Shown here in pieces: positions 8,892 to 17,434 of a DNA stretch of 64,000 nt; the first letter of the stretch is position 1, and each line of letters opens with the position of its first letter. The translations under genes and the position numbers were made by a program. Source of the DNA: Mycobacterium colombiense CECT 3035 (GTDB lineage Bacteria; Actinomycetota; Actinomycetes; Mycobacteriales; Mycobacteriaceae); NCBI RefSeq assembly GCF_002105755.1, contig NZ_CP020821.1:2170001-2234000 (forward strand). Reading direction: 5' to 3'. The notes under the pieces were generated by a model. That model was given only the letters and a program-made list of their open reading frames with translations, was not told the DNA's origin and did no database searches.

Positions 8892-9340
8892 CCTCCACCG
8901 TCGACCGCACCACCACGCTCACTTGGAACTCCATCGTCGTGGGCGACGAAGTCACCCCGATGGACGTTCCGGTGACCACCACACTGATCGTCGCCGGTGC
9001 CATCGCATCCCGTGACTACATGCCCGTACACCATGATCGCGATTTTGCGAACTCCCAGGGATCCAAGGACATTTTCTTGAATATCCTGACGACCAACGGA
9101 CTTTGCGTGAAGTTCCTCCATGACTGGGCCGGCCCCGAGGCGATGATCAAGAAGCTGTCGATTCGTCTCGGTGTTCCGGCATACCCCAACGACCCGATGC
9201 GATTCACGGGGTCCGTCACGGACAAATCGTCGGCCGACGGCGAAGGGTTCATCGAGGTCACCTTCAAGGGCACCAACAGCCTCGGCGACCACGTCTCCGG
9301 GACCGCGGTGCTCAGTCTGCTCGAAGGCGTGGATGCATGA
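8888..9340 (+). CDS. MaoC-like enoyl-CoA hydratase, ChsH1-like
   Basis: The 150-residue single hot-dog protein carries RDYMPVHHDRDFA. This keeps the Asp-x4-His spacing of R-specific hydratases, so it appears to be the catalytic partner for the 6788 product, whose His is replaced. Downstream strands include LSIRLGVPAYPNDPMRFTG. It is expected to hydrate the double bond made by the two FadE subunits, giving the 3-hydroxyacyl-CoA substrate for the aldolase. ATGA overlaps couple it to genes on both sides. Size and position match chsH1 of the igr operon; identity of function is inferred. Confidence 0.88.
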   Translation: MTSTVDRTTTLTWNSIVVGDEVTPMDVPVTTTLIVAGAIASRDYMPVHHDRDFANSQGSKDIFLNILTTNGLCVKFLHDWAGPEAMIKKLSIRLGVPAYPNDPMRFTGSVTDKSSADGEGFIEVTFKGTNSLGDHVSGTAVLSLLEGVDA

Positions 9341-10506
9341 GCGACGGTATCGGCGGCAAGGCCGCCCTCGTCGGGATCGGCCAAACCGAGTTCTCCAAGG
9401 AATCGGGCCGCAGTGAGATGCAGCTGGCCTGCGAGGCAGTCAAGGCCGCCATCGACGACGCCGGCCTTCGTCCCGCCGACATCGACGGCATGGTCACCTT
9501 CAGCGTCGACGACAACGAGGAGATCGAGGTCGCACGCAATGTCGGGATAAGGGATCTGAGCTTCTTCACCAGGGTCCCGCACGGCGGTGGTGCGGCCGCG
9601 GGAACGGTGATGCAGGCCGCGATGGCGGTCGCGACGGGCGTGGCAGAAGCGGTGGTGTGCTATCGCGCGTTCAACGAGCGTTCCGGTTTCCGCTTCGGCG
9701 GCGCCGGCCGCCAGGCGGGCGTGACGCCGCTATGGATGGCGCCCTACGCGCCGTTTGGATTTATGACGCCGGCCGCCTGGGTCGCGTTGCACGCCCAGCG
9801 CTACATGACCACCTACGGCGTCACAAATGCCGATTTCGGCAAGATCTCGGTCATCGACCGCAAGCATGCCGCGAACAATCCCGACGCCTGGTTCTACCAG
9901 AAGCCGATAACCATTGAGCAGCATCAACAATCGCGGTGGATCATCGAGCCTGTGCTGAGATTGCTCGACTGCTGTCAAGAAAGCGACGGGGGCGTTGCCA
10001 TGGTGGTGACGAGCGTCGAGCGAGCGCGCGACCTTGCCAAGCCGCCCGCCGTCATTGCGGCGGCCGCGCAAGGCGCCGCCTACGACGGCGAGGTGATGAC
10101 CAGCTATTACCGAGAGGAGATCACCGGCCTGCCGGAAATGGGCGTGGTCGGCGACAAGCTGTGGCGGGATTCGGGCCTTAAGCCGCAAGACATTTCGACG
10201 GCCTTCCTCTACGACCATTTCACGCCGTTCGTCTTCACCCAACTCGAGGAACTCGGCTTCTGCGGTCGCGGGGAAGCCAAGGACTTCGTCTCGGTCGAGG
10301 AATTGTCGCTGGGCGGCAGGATGCCGATCAACACCAACGGTGGACTGCTCGGCGAGGCCTACATCCACGGCATGAACGGCATCACCGAGGGTGTCCGCCA
10401 GGTGCGCGGCACGTCCCACAATCAGGTGGACGACGTCGAACACGTGCTTGTCACGTCGGGTACCGGTGTTCCGACCAGCGGGCTGATCCTCGCGCCGGAT
10501 CACTGA
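9337..10506 (+). CDS. Ltp2-like thiolase-fold protein (probable side-chain retro-aldolase)
   Basis: The 389-residue thiolase-superfamily protein starts with GKAALVGIGQTEFSKESG. The usual nucleophilic-Cys loop reads VPHGGGAAAGTVMQAA, without Cys, and the later loop reads NTNGGLLGEAYIHGMNG, without the GHP histidine. Both losses are typical of Ltp2, which cleaves a steroid 17-hydroxy side-chain CoA ester by retro-aldol chemistry with active-site tyrosines. Tyr292 (FLYDHF) and Tyr342 (GEAYIHG) lie where I recall those tyrosines. Together with the separate DUF35 gene at 7339 it probably forms an aldolase that releases a short acyl-CoA from a ring product. It overlaps the MaoC stop by ATGA. Confidence 0.88.
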   Translation: MSDGIGGKAALVGIGQTEFSKESGRSEMQLACEAVKAAIDDAGLRPADIDGMVTFSVDDNEEIEVARNVGIRDLSFFTRVPHGGGAAAGTVMQAAMAVATGVAEAVVCYRAFNERSGFRFGGAGRQAGVTPLWMAPYAPFGFMTPAAWVALHAQRYMTTYGVTNADFGKISVIDRKHAANNPDAWFYQKPITIEQHQQSRWIIEPVLRLLDCCQESDGGVAMVVTSVERARDLAKPPAVIAAAAQGAAYDGEVMTSYYREEITGLPEMGVVGDKLWRDSGLKPQDISTAFLYDHFTPFVFTQLEELGFCGRGEAKDFVSVEELSLGGRMPINTNGGLLGEAYIHGMNGITEGVRQVRGTSHNQVDDVEHVLVTSGTGVPTSGLILAPDH

Positions 10507-10526
10507 GCGGGCAAAGCCAGTTCCAG

Positions 10527-11165
10527 ATGACGCACGCGACGGCTATCGACACCCGCGAGGTTCTCATCTCGGCCGCTTTCGCCTGCTTCCGAACGCAGGG
10601 GTTGCGGAAGACGACGATCGTCGACATCGCACGTGTCGCAGACGTGTCCCGGAGCACCTTCTACGAGTACTTCCGGGACAAGGAGACGATTGTCGAGGCG
10701 TGCGCGGAGGCGGCGTCTCAGGGCTTCTATCGCAGGCTGGCCAAGGCGATCGACCGCCACGGCGGTAGCACCCTGGAGGAAAAACTGGTTCGGGCAGGTG
10801 TTTTCGTGACTCAAGCCCGGCGCGTGGTGGAGCCCGAGTCATATTTCGACCAAGACGAAGTCAGCCTGATGTTGACCAAGAATGCGTCGACCCTGCTACG
10901 GGAATGCAGCGAGTTCCTCGCACCGTACGTCTCGGCCGCTCGATTGACGGGTGAGGTCCGCAATGACCTCGATATCCGGTCTGCAACCGAGTGGTTTGCG
11001 CGAATGTTGTTCTCGCTGTTCACCACTCCGTCGCCCTACCTCGACATGGGCGACGACCAAGTGGTCGCGGACTTCGTGCGGCCCTACGTTGTGCGCGGCT
11101 TCCTGGATGCCGGGCGTCGGAGCACCATGCGGGCCAACTTGGCCGGCGCGGGAGGATCAACCTAG
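10527..11165 (+). CDS. TetR-family transcriptional regulator
   Basis: The 212-residue protein has an N-terminal helix-turn-helix (about residues 10-55) reading DIARVADVSRSTFYEYFRDKETI, a textbook TetR recognition helix and following tyrosine-phenylalanine segment. The C-terminal ligand-binding half is unrelated to anything I can name. It lies 20 bases after the Ltp2-like gene on the same strand, so it is probably the last gene of the operon. That makes it the first candidate for the GAGAAY-N4-RTTCTC operators found across 4-21 kb. It likely represses and is released by a pathway CoA ester; this is inference from context. Confidence 0.9.
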   Translation: MTHATAIDTREVLISAAFACFRTQGLRKTTIVDIARVADVSRSTFYEYFRDKETIVEACAEAASQGFYRRLAKAIDRHGGSTLEEKLVRAGVFVTQARRVVEPESYFDQDEVSLMLTKNASTLLRECSEFLAPYVSAARLTGEVRNDLDIRSATEWFARMLFSLFTTPSPYLDMGDDQVVADFVRPYVVRGFLDAGRRSTMRANLAGAGGST

Positions 11166-11182
11166 TGTCCAGCGGCCGGACG

Positions 11183-11728
11183 TCAGCCGGCGATGCTACC
11201 TTCGCGCAGAAAGTTGACGGTGTAGTCCTGGTACGTCAGGCCGTCACGATCGAGGCCTATCAGGTCGACGAATGGGTACCACTCCCGTGAGTCGACGAAC
11301 CAGTCCCACCGACTTATGTGGCCCTCTTCGTTGGTCCACACGTAGTCCCATTCTTCGAGCCTGAGCACCGTCCCGTCAGACAGCGTTCCCGCATAGGTGT
11401 CGCGGACTGCGAACCCCCAATCGGCAGCCTTGCAGTCGAACGGGGTGACGATCCGAAAGTCGGGCATGTGCTTCCACCACATGCGCACTTCGCACGTGAG
11501 CATGTCACCGTCCGGCGCGAATTTCTGCATGGCCGCCAGCACCTGCTCGGATGCCAGGTCGGCCATGAGGTTCTCGGCACCATTGTTGAACAGGGGGCAC
11601 ATCATCACGGCGTCTGGTGCGTAGATCCACTCGTCACCGTAGGTAACCTTTCCGGTCTCCGGCGCCTTCGCATAGGCCTCCCATTTCGCGTGGGCCATTC
11701 TGCGGTGCCGGGCCGTACGGTCGGACAT
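11183..11728 (-). CDS. NTF2-like (SnoaL-type) hypothetical protein
   Basis: The 181-residue protein has the alpha+beta cone pattern of the NTF2/SnoaL group: an N-terminal helix (HRRMAHAKWEAYAK), acidic/aromatic strands, then WGFAVRDTYAGTL, LRLEEWDYVWTNEEGHISRWDWFVDS. Three consecutive ATGs occur; the last (11728) is chosen because GGAG sits 6 bases before it. Members of the fold include ketosteroid isomerases and polyketide cyclases, but no catalytic set is certain here. It is the third gene of the CoA-transferase/P450 unit, 49 bases after the P450, and its 3' end faces the TetR gene. Confidence 0.75.
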   Translation of the reverse strand: MSDRTARHRRMAHAKWEAYAKAPETGKVTYGDEWIYAPDAVMMCPLFNNGAENLMADLASEQVLAAMQKFAPDGDMLTCEVRMWWKHMPDFRIVTPFDCKAADWGFAVRDTYAGTLSDGTVLRLEEWDYVWTNEEGHISRWDWFVDSREWYPFVDLIGLDRDGLTYQDYTVNFLREGSIAG

Positions 11729-11783
11729 CATCATCTCCAGTTTCTCGAAGGGTTGAGGCGCCGTGTGCTATGTCGCCGACAAC

Positions 11784-13016
11784 TCAGTCCGCCTTGCGAA
11801 CCGGCACATTGGACCACCCACACACGTTGGACATCGCCACCCGGCGCAACCCGCTGCGATCGACTTCGTACTCGGGCAGCAGATCGAGCAGCGCCTCCAG
11901 CGCGATGCGGCTCTCCATCCTTGCGAGCGCCGCCCCCAAGCAGCTGTGCACGCCGTACCCGAACGCGAGATTGAAGCCCATCTTGCGGTCCCTGTCGATA
12001 TCCAACCGGTCGGGATCGGGGAACATCCGCTCATCGCGCGTCGCCGAGCCGGTGACCAGCAAGACGGCGCTTCCTTCGGGAATTACTCTGCCGTGCAACA
12101 TCACATCGCGGGTGGCGGTGCGGACCTGGTACTGCGACGGTGCCTCGTAACGCAACAATTCTTCGACCGCCGCCGGAATCTTGCGGCGGTCCTCCTTCAG
12201 TTTTCGCCACTGGTCCGGGAAGTCGGCGAAGGCGACCATGGCGTTGCCGATGAGCTTGGTGACGGTCTCTGCGCCGGCCCCCCCGAGCATGGTCGCGAAT
12301 CCGGTGATGTCCACATCGGTGAGCTTCTCCACCTGTCCGTCGCGCTCGATCTCGGTCTCGATGAGCCGGCTGATCATGTCGTCACGAGGTTCTGCGCGGC
12401 GCTGCTGCACCAGGTTGTAGTAGTAGATACCGGTTTTCGTCGATGCTTCGAAACCTTCTGCGGTGGTGGCGATCTGACCCGGACGACGTTCGAGCAGCAG
12501 ATCGAGCCAGCGCCGAATCTGTTCGCGGTCCTCCTTCGGCACTCCCAACATGGTGGTAATGACCTCGTTCGGGAACAGGGCCGAGAAGTCGGCCACCACG
12601 TCGAAGGACGTCGGGTCGAGCGCATCGATCCGCTCGTAAACCTTCTCGCGCACCATGTCTTCCAGCGCCGCGATGGCGCGCGGGGTGAAGACGTTGCTCA
12701 CCAGCCTGCGCATCTTTTGGTGTTCGGGGGGATCCATCGAGATGATCACCTTGGGCACCGGCAGCGCGTCGTCGTGCGCCTTGACCATGTCGAGCGTGGC
12801 CCCTTTGGCCGACGAGTAGGTTTCGTGATCCTTGGTGGCGGGCGCTACGTCCTCATAACGGGTCAGGGCCCAGAAGTCCCACTTTGCGTTGTAATAGACG
12901 GGGGCCGAGTCGCGCAGGCGCCGGTAGGTGTCGAACGCCCCGTTGAAGAAGTCGTCCGAAAACGGGTCAAAGTCGGCAGGGTCATCAGCCGTGATCTGTG
13001 CCGGAGTTGCACTCAT
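11784..13016 (-). CDS. Cytochrome P450 (second)
   Basis: The 410-residue soluble P450 has the I-helix GGAGAETVT (near 246-254), ExxR in EELLRYEAPSQ, and haem loop FGYGVHSCLG with Cys359. The residue before the usual Thr pair is Glu-Thr (AET), so the proton-relay Thr is present. It overlaps the stop of the upstream CoA-transferase by 4 bases (ATGA), so the two are co-translated. Acyl-CoA activation and hydroxylation are probably successive steps on one compound. It is more like the P450 at 19658 than that at 4393 (both share the HSCLGAALAR / HFCLGAALAR style). Confidence 0.93.
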   Translation of the reverse strand: MSATPAQITADDPADFDPFSDDFFNGAFDTYRRLRDSAPVYYNAKWDFWALTRYEDVAPATKDHETYSSAKGATLDMVKAHDDALPVPKVIISMDPPEHQKMRRLVSNVFTPRAIAALEDMVREKVYERIDALDPTSFDVVADFSALFPNEVITTMLGVPKEDREQIRRWLDLLLERRPGQIATTAEGFEASTKTGIYYYNLVQQRRAEPRDDMISRLIETEIERDGQVEKLTDVDITGFATMLGGAGAETVTKLIGNAMVAFADFPDQWRKLKEDRRKIPAAVEELLRYEAPSQYQVRTATRDVMLHGRVIPEGSAVLLVTGSATRDERMFPDPDRLDIDRDRKMGFNLAFGYGVHSCLGAALARMESRIALEALLDLLPEYEVDRSGLRRVAMSNVCGWSNVPVRKAD

Positions 13017-14245
13017 AGGATCGCTCCGGATTCCTTGTAGTTCGCGATGGTGTCCCAGTCCAAACCTGCCTCCATCAGTACTTCTTCGGTGTGCTGGCCG
13101 TGTTCGGGTGCGCCCGGCGGGACCACGGCCCGTTCGTCGAACTGGACGGGGTTGGTGGGCAGCGAATACGGCGAACCATTCATCGTCGTGGTGCTCGCGA
13201 CATAGCCGTTGGCGGTCACCGCCGGGTCATGGCACAGCTCTCCCGGTGTCTGCACCACCCCCCAGGCGCCGGAAATGCCGGCCAGCTGTTCGCGCCATTC
13301 GTCCAGAGTGCGTCTCGCAAACACCTCGTCCATGAGTGCGATCAGTTCCGTCCGATTGGCGAATCGCGATGCCGGATCGGCGAATCGCTCGTCACCGATC
13401 AATTCGGGGAGACCGATGGCACGCATCGCTTCCGCGTAGAACTTGTCGAGTTGCAACATCATCAGCTGGACGTAGCGGTTGTCCTTGGTGCGGTAGGTCC
13501 CCACCAATGGATTGGGTGCGTCGGCATGGCCGAACTTCGGGATCGAGCTACCACCGTGGATCTGGCTCACTGCGACATCGGGACTGAGGTTCCACGCCGC
13601 GAGCCCGAGCAGGGAGACATCCACCACCGACCCGTGGCCGGTCGTCGCCTTCTTGTACAACGCGGCCGCGATCCCGCCCGCGATCGCCATGCCTCCGAGC
13701 AGATCTCCGAACGCCGGGCGCGACCGCACCAACTCGTCTGCGCCTTCGGTGAGCACGGCGGCGATGCCGCCGCGGGCCCAATAGGAGACGCCGTCATAGC
13801 CAGGTTTGTCCGAATCGGGACCCTTCGGGCCGTGGCCTGACCCGCGCACGTAGACGATGCCGGGATTCGCGGCTCTGATGTCGTCGACGTCGATGCCCAT
13901 CTTCTTGCGGCGACTCGGCAGATAACTGGTGAGGAAAACGTCGCACGTAGCGGCGAGTTTACGGATGACATCCTGACCGTCGGAAGTGCTCAGATCGACG
14001 CCAATCGACTTCTTCCCCCGATTCGGGATCTCGATCATGTAGTTGACCGTGCCGCCGCCCTCATCCACGATGCCCATCGTGACGAGGCCACGCTGAGGGT
14101 CACCGCCCTCGCGCGGCTCGACCTTGATAACTTCGGCGCCCCACTCCGCCAGGACGGCGCCGGCCGACGGTACGAAGGTCCATGCGGCAACCTCCAACAC
14201 GCGGACACCATTGAGCACTTTGTCTACCGAAATGGTGGCCTCCAT
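13013..14245 (-). CDS. CaiB/BaiF-type (class III) CoA-transferase, single unit
   Basis: The 410-residue protein is the standard length for this family. The start LNGVRVLEVAAWTFVPSAGAVLAEWGAEVIKVEP is the conserved Rossmann-type N-terminus. The segment aligned with the catalytic Asp loop reads VVDVSLLGLAAW, where Gly stands where Asp (or Glu) is expected; activity is therefore uncertain or uses another residue. Other family features (NRGKKSIGVDLST, GPKGPDSDKPGYD) are intact. It is first in a three-gene operon with a P450 and an NTF2-like gene. An operator-like half site lies about 70 bases upstream. Confidence 0.88.
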   Translation of the reverse strand: MEATISVDKVLNGVRVLEVAAWTFVPSAGAVLAEWGAEVIKVEPREGGDPQRGLVTMGIVDEGGGTVNYMIEIPNRGKKSIGVDLSTSDGQDVIRKLAATCDVFLTSYLPSRRKKMGIDVDDIRAANPGIVYVRGSGHGPKGPDSDKPGYDGVSYWARGGIAAVLTEGADELVRSRPAFGDLLGGMAIAGGIAAALYKKATTGHGSVVDVSLLGLAAWNLSPDVAVSQIHGGSSIPKFGHADAPNPLVGTYRTKDNRYVQLMMLQLDKFYAEAMRAIGLPELIGDERFADPASRFANRTELIALMDEVFARRTLDEWREQLAGISGAWGVVQTPGELCHDPAVTANGYVASTTTMNGSPYSLPTNPVQFDERAVVPPGAPEHGQHTEEVLMEAGLDWDTIANYKESGAIL

Positions 14246-14311
14246 TGATCGCGGTGGTACGGGTGCGAGCGCACCGGCGGGTCAGCAATGGCGGAAACGC
14301 CTGCTTGCATT

Positions 14312-14331
14312 AAACGAGAATGTCAGTTTCG
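14312..14331. promoter_or_regulatory. Degenerate copy of the shared operator, upstream of CoA-transferase/P450 operon
   Basis: AAACGAGAAT at 14312-14321 repeats the left arm of the perfect palindrome at 14971, with 9 of 10 bases identical. After a 4-base spacer (GTCA) the right arm, GTTTCG, fits RTTCTC only if one base is missing. It sits 67 bases before the CoA-transferase start, on the promoter side. It may be a weak or decayed site. Confidence 0.35.
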
Positions 14332-14378
14332 GAAGGGTTTGTAAACCGCGACGGCAGCGCGGCAGCCCGCGCCGGATG

Positions 14379-14948
14379 CTATGGGCGCGTCGACAGACGT
14401 CCCGGAAGCCCAGGGTCGCCGTCGGCCCAAAAGGCCCGCCAGGTGGGCATGCGATGGGGCATGGCCGCAGGCAACGTGATGTCGGTCGGCCAGCGCATGA
14501 ACTCCGGTCCGGGGCGCTCGGTCACATCGACTGAGTACCAAGGGTGCTCCCGCCGTCTGACGAAACGCCACTGGCCGTCCCTACGCTCGTACACGTCGTC
14601 ATAGCGCATCGTGATCACGAACCACCCGTCGCCGTCCTCGTGTTCGGCTCGGCAATACACAGATCCGATGGCGTGGTCGTCGTCGACGAAGTCGAATTGA
14701 TGGCCGCAGATCAGGTGGATGCTGCGGTAAAAACGCCGAAGTACCCGGTCGTACCAACGCCTCAACGCATCCCTGCCGCGGCCCTCGGCTCCGGCGTCGA
14801 CATCGTCGACGAACAGCGCCACCAGCTCACCGAGATCGCGCGCGTCGAGCGCCATGGCGTAGCGGCTGGGCAGCTGACTGATTGCGAGGCTCGATTCCAG
14901 CCGGTCCAACCGATCGTCGCCGGCCCAACGATCCGCTTCGGTGACCAT
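14379..14948 (-). CDS. SnoaL/NTF2-like protein (ring-hydroxylating dioxygenase beta-type fold)
   Basis: The 189-residue protein has the pattern LAISQLPSRYAMALDARDLGELVALFVDDVDAG followed by GRDALRRWYDRVLR, HLICGHQFDFVDDDHAIGSVYCRAEHE and a C-terminal WRFVRRREHPWYSV. This is the common SnoaL_4-like layout of small isomerases, cyclases and hydratases. No catalytic residues are assigned. An ATG at 14948 is preferred to an in-frame TTG at 14972, because the latter falls in the operator. It is divergent from the acyl-CoA synthetase at 15021 and shares its operator. Confidence 0.78.
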   Translation of the reverse strand: MVTEADRWAGDDRLDRLESSLAISQLPSRYAMALDARDLGELVALFVDDVDAGAEGRGRDALRRWYDRVLRRFYRSIHLICGHQFDFVDDDHAIGSVYCRAEHEDGDGWFVITMRYDDVYERRDGQWRFVRRREHPWYSVDVTERPGPEFMRWPTDITLPAAMPHRMPTWRAFWADGDPGLPGRLSTRP

Positions 14949-14970
14949 GGCGAAATTGTAAGCCGTAGAC

Positions 14971-14994
14971 AAACGAGAACCTATGTTCTCGTTT
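14971..14994. promoter_or_regulatory. Perfect 10-4-10 palindromic operator between NTF2-like and FadD genes
   Basis: AAACGAGAAC CTAT GTTCTCGTTT is a perfect inverted repeat with 10-base arms, centred in the 72-base gap between divergent genes. It is the best copy of the GAGAAY-N4-RTTCTC motif seen also at 4335, 20901 and 21115. A TetR-type repressor dimer is the likely binder. The core AAC-N4-GTT resembles the KstR motif (AAC-N2-GTT) but is two bases wider, so it is probably not KstR. Confidence 0.75.
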
Positions 14995-15020
14995 TGCGCA
15001 AATCCTACTATCCTGCGGTC

Positions 15021-16631
15021 ATGCCCTTCCCGAACATCTTGCCCACGATTCCTGCTCTGGTGAGGTCCTCCGCGGCACGCTTCGGGGACAAGCCCTTCCT
15101 CGTCGTGGGCGGGCAGGAATTGACCTACCGCGACCTTGACCGCCGTTCAGCTGCGCTGGCGGTCGCCCTGTTGTCCGAGGGGATAGGCAAGGGGGACCAC
15201 GTCGGTATCTTGATGCCCAACAGCGTCGACTGGGCATTGACGTGGTTTGCCGCCACACGCATCGGCGCAGTCGCGGTGCCGCTCAATACGTTCTATAAGG
15301 CGTCCGAACTCGCCTGGACCGCGCGACACGCTGATCTGCGCGCGATCTTGGCGTCATCGCGGTTTCGCAACCACGACTTCGTGGACCGATTACAGGAAGC
15401 CCTGCCCGGGCTGGCCGAGCAGCGCGATCCTGGCCGCATCGCGGTACGAAAAGCTCCGTTCCTGCGGACCGTTGCGGTGTGGGGCGCATCCGATCAGCCG
15501 TGGATGACAGCGATCGACGGTGATCGCGAAATGTCGGCCAGCGACGCCGACTTCCTGGTCGACGTGGAATTGTGTGTGACGCCAGCCGATGACGGCGCCA
15601 TCATTTACACCTCGGGCAGTACCGGTGACCCGAAGGGGCCCGTGCACAGCCAGGGCACCCTCGTCCGGCACACCTACAATCTCACGTTCATGTACGGCCT
15701 CACCCACGATGACGTGATGTTCACAGCCATGCCCTTCTTCTGGGTGGGAGGACTGATCACGGGGCTGCTCGCGGTGATCCACCACGGCGCGACGCTGGTT
15801 ACCCAACCCGCGTTCGACGCGGCAGAAGCGCTGGAATTGATGGAGCGACACCGCGCGACGATCACGCTGGGCTGGCCGCAGCAGGGCAAGACGTTGGCCG
15901 AGCATCCCGAGTTTCCGGCACGCGACCTGAGCTCGGTGCGACGCACCAGCATGCCGGCGATGGTGCCACCCCAGCGTCAGCCCAAGGGCTCTAGTGGCCT
16001 GGGAATGACGGAGCTGTGTGGCAATCACATCGGGGTCGACCCGTACCTGCCGCAGCCGCCCGATCGGTCCGAAACCGGCGGTCCGCCAATCGAAGGGCTA
16101 CATCATCTGCTCGTCGACCCCCAGACGGGACAGCCGGTGCCGGTGGGTACGCCCGGCGAGATCTGGGTGCGCGGGTACTCGTTGATGCAACGCCTGCACA
16201 AGCGTGAGCGCGAGGAGGTGTTCACCGCTGACGGCTACTACCGCACAGGCGACTGCGGCGTCGAATACGACGACGGTTGGATCACATTCACCGGGCGGTT
16301 GGGCGACCTGATCAAGACGGGTGGCGGCACCAACGTCACGCCCAGCGAAGTGGAATTGGCGCTGGCCGAGTGCGATGGCGTACTCGAGGCGTACGTGGTC
16401 GGCGCCGAGACCGACGCCGGAACGGTAGTCGCCGCGGCCGTGGTGCCGTGCGGCGAATCGGCGCCAGACGGCGAGTCCTTGCGCGCGCAGTTGCGTACGC
16501 GGCTATCGGCGTACAAGGTACCGAGGTTCATCTGGGTCACCGCAAAACGCGACCTCCCGTTCACCGCGACGGGCAAGGTTAAGAAGTCGGAACTGGCGCA
16601 ACAGCTCAGCGAGATGCTGGCACGTCCCTAG
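15021..16631 (+). CDS. Acyl-CoA synthetase (FadD-like AMP-binding enzyme)
   Basis: The 536-residue adenylate-forming enzyme shows the P-loop-like motif YTSGSTGDPKGP (about 195-206), GMTELCG, the hinge region GYYRTGDCG with GRLGDLIKTGGGTNVTPSEVE, and the C-terminal catalytic Lys in TATGKVKK. It activates a carboxylic acid to its CoA thioester with ATP. The ATG at 15021 follows the operator by 26 bases, so the 5' untranslated region is short. It is the only CoA ligase in the first island and is a likely entry enzyme for an acid substrate. A 53-base gap separates it from a convergent hydrolase. Confidence 0.92.
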   Translation: MPFPNILPTIPALVRSSAARFGDKPFLVVGGQELTYRDLDRRSAALAVALLSEGIGKGDHVGILMPNSVDWALTWFAATRIGAVAVPLNTFYKASELAWTARHADLRAILASSRFRNHDFVDRLQEALPGLAEQRDPGRIAVRKAPFLRTVAVWGASDQPWMTAIDGDREMSASDADFLVDVELCVTPADDGAIIYTSGSTGDPKGPVHSQGTLVRHTYNLTFMYGLTHDDVMFTAMPFFWVGGLITGLLAVIHHGATLVTQPAFDAAEALELMERHRATITLGWPQQGKTLAEHPEFPARDLSSVRRTSMPAMVPPQRQPKGSSGLGMTELCGNHIGVDPYLPQPPDRSETGGPPIEGLHHLLVDPQTGQPVPVGTPGEIWVRGYSLMQRLHKREREEVFTADGYYRTGDCGVEYDDGWITFTGRLGDLIKTGGGTNVTPSEVELALAECDGVLEAYVVGAETDAGTVVAAAVVPCGESAPDGESLRAQLRTRLSAYKVPRFIWVTAKRDLPFTATGKVKKSELAQQLSEMLARP

Positions 16632-16684
16632 GAGGTGAGTCGCACGATTAGCCGTCAGCCCGGATTACCCTGACCGCCCGACTA

Positions 16685-17434
16685 TTAGGCGTCTTCGTGG
16701 TCATCAGCGTCAACGGTATGCCGTGCAGCGCCTCTGCGATCCCCTAAACCCAGCAGCACCGCGCTCAGTTCGGCCGGGCGGGAAAAGAAGGGTGAGTGGC
16801 CGCCGTCCAATTCGACGACCTGTGCCCCGATCCTGGCGACCGCATTGCGCCGGGCCCACGACTCCCCCACCGCGCGGTCGTCCCGCATCAGCACGTAAGT
16901 CGACGCCGTATCGGGCCAGCGGCTGATCGGACACCGCTCGGTGAACACGGTGAACGATTGGTACCTCAGTTCGTCGAATGCATGACGTGCCAACGATTCC
17001 GGGCAGTCATGGTAGAAACCTTCCCGCACCGACTCCCAGGTAAGGCCGAACGGGCCGTCGCCATGCTCGTGCGGCTCGGGAAATGTGATCGCGTCGGGGT
17101 TGGCGCCAAGGTGTTCGAGGAACGACTGGCCGGGGACGGGCAGTAGCCCACCGACGAACACCATGTGGCGCACCGGGTACAAGGTGGCGATGACGGGTGC
17201 GCACAACCCCGAGATGGAGTGTGCGACAACGACAACGTCCTCGGGAGCGCCGTCAACTTCTCGCTCGATCGCATCGATCGCCACTTGCGCCCACTTCAGC
17301 GCTCCCGCCGAGTCGTCGTCGACCGGAAGATCTGGTGCGATCGCGCGGTGGTCTCGCCGCCGCAACTCTGTACGCACCGCATCCCAGCAGGAGCCGTAGT
17401 GCAGCCCGCCGTGCAGCAGCGCGAATACGGTCAC
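16685..17434 (-). CDS. Alpha/beta hydrolase
   Basis: The 249-residue alpha/beta-hydrolase has the oxyanion motif LLHGGLHYGSCWD at the start, the nucleophile elbow AHSISG (Ser93 or nearby, a variant of G-x-S-x-G), and the catalytic His in DGGHSPFFSRPAEL. It resembles small esterases of the salicylate esterase/hydroxynitrile lyase group by length. It overlaps the upstream dehydrogenase-like gene by 4 bases (17431-17434) and ends the four-gene P450 operon. The substrate is unknown; ester or lactone hydrolysis in the same pathway is plausible. Confidence 0.88.
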   Translation of the reverse strand: MTVFALLHGGLHYGSCWDAVRTELRRRDHRAIAPDLPVDDDSAGALKWAQVAIDAIEREVDGAPEDVVVVAHSISGLCAPVIATLYPVRHMVFVGGLLPVPGQSFLEHLGANPDAITFPEPHEHGDGPFGLTWESVREGFYHDCPESLARHAFDELRYQSFTVFTERCPISRWPDTASTYVLMRDDRAVGESWARRNAVARIGAQVVELDGGHSPFFSRPAELSAVLLGLGDRRGAARHTVDADDHEDA

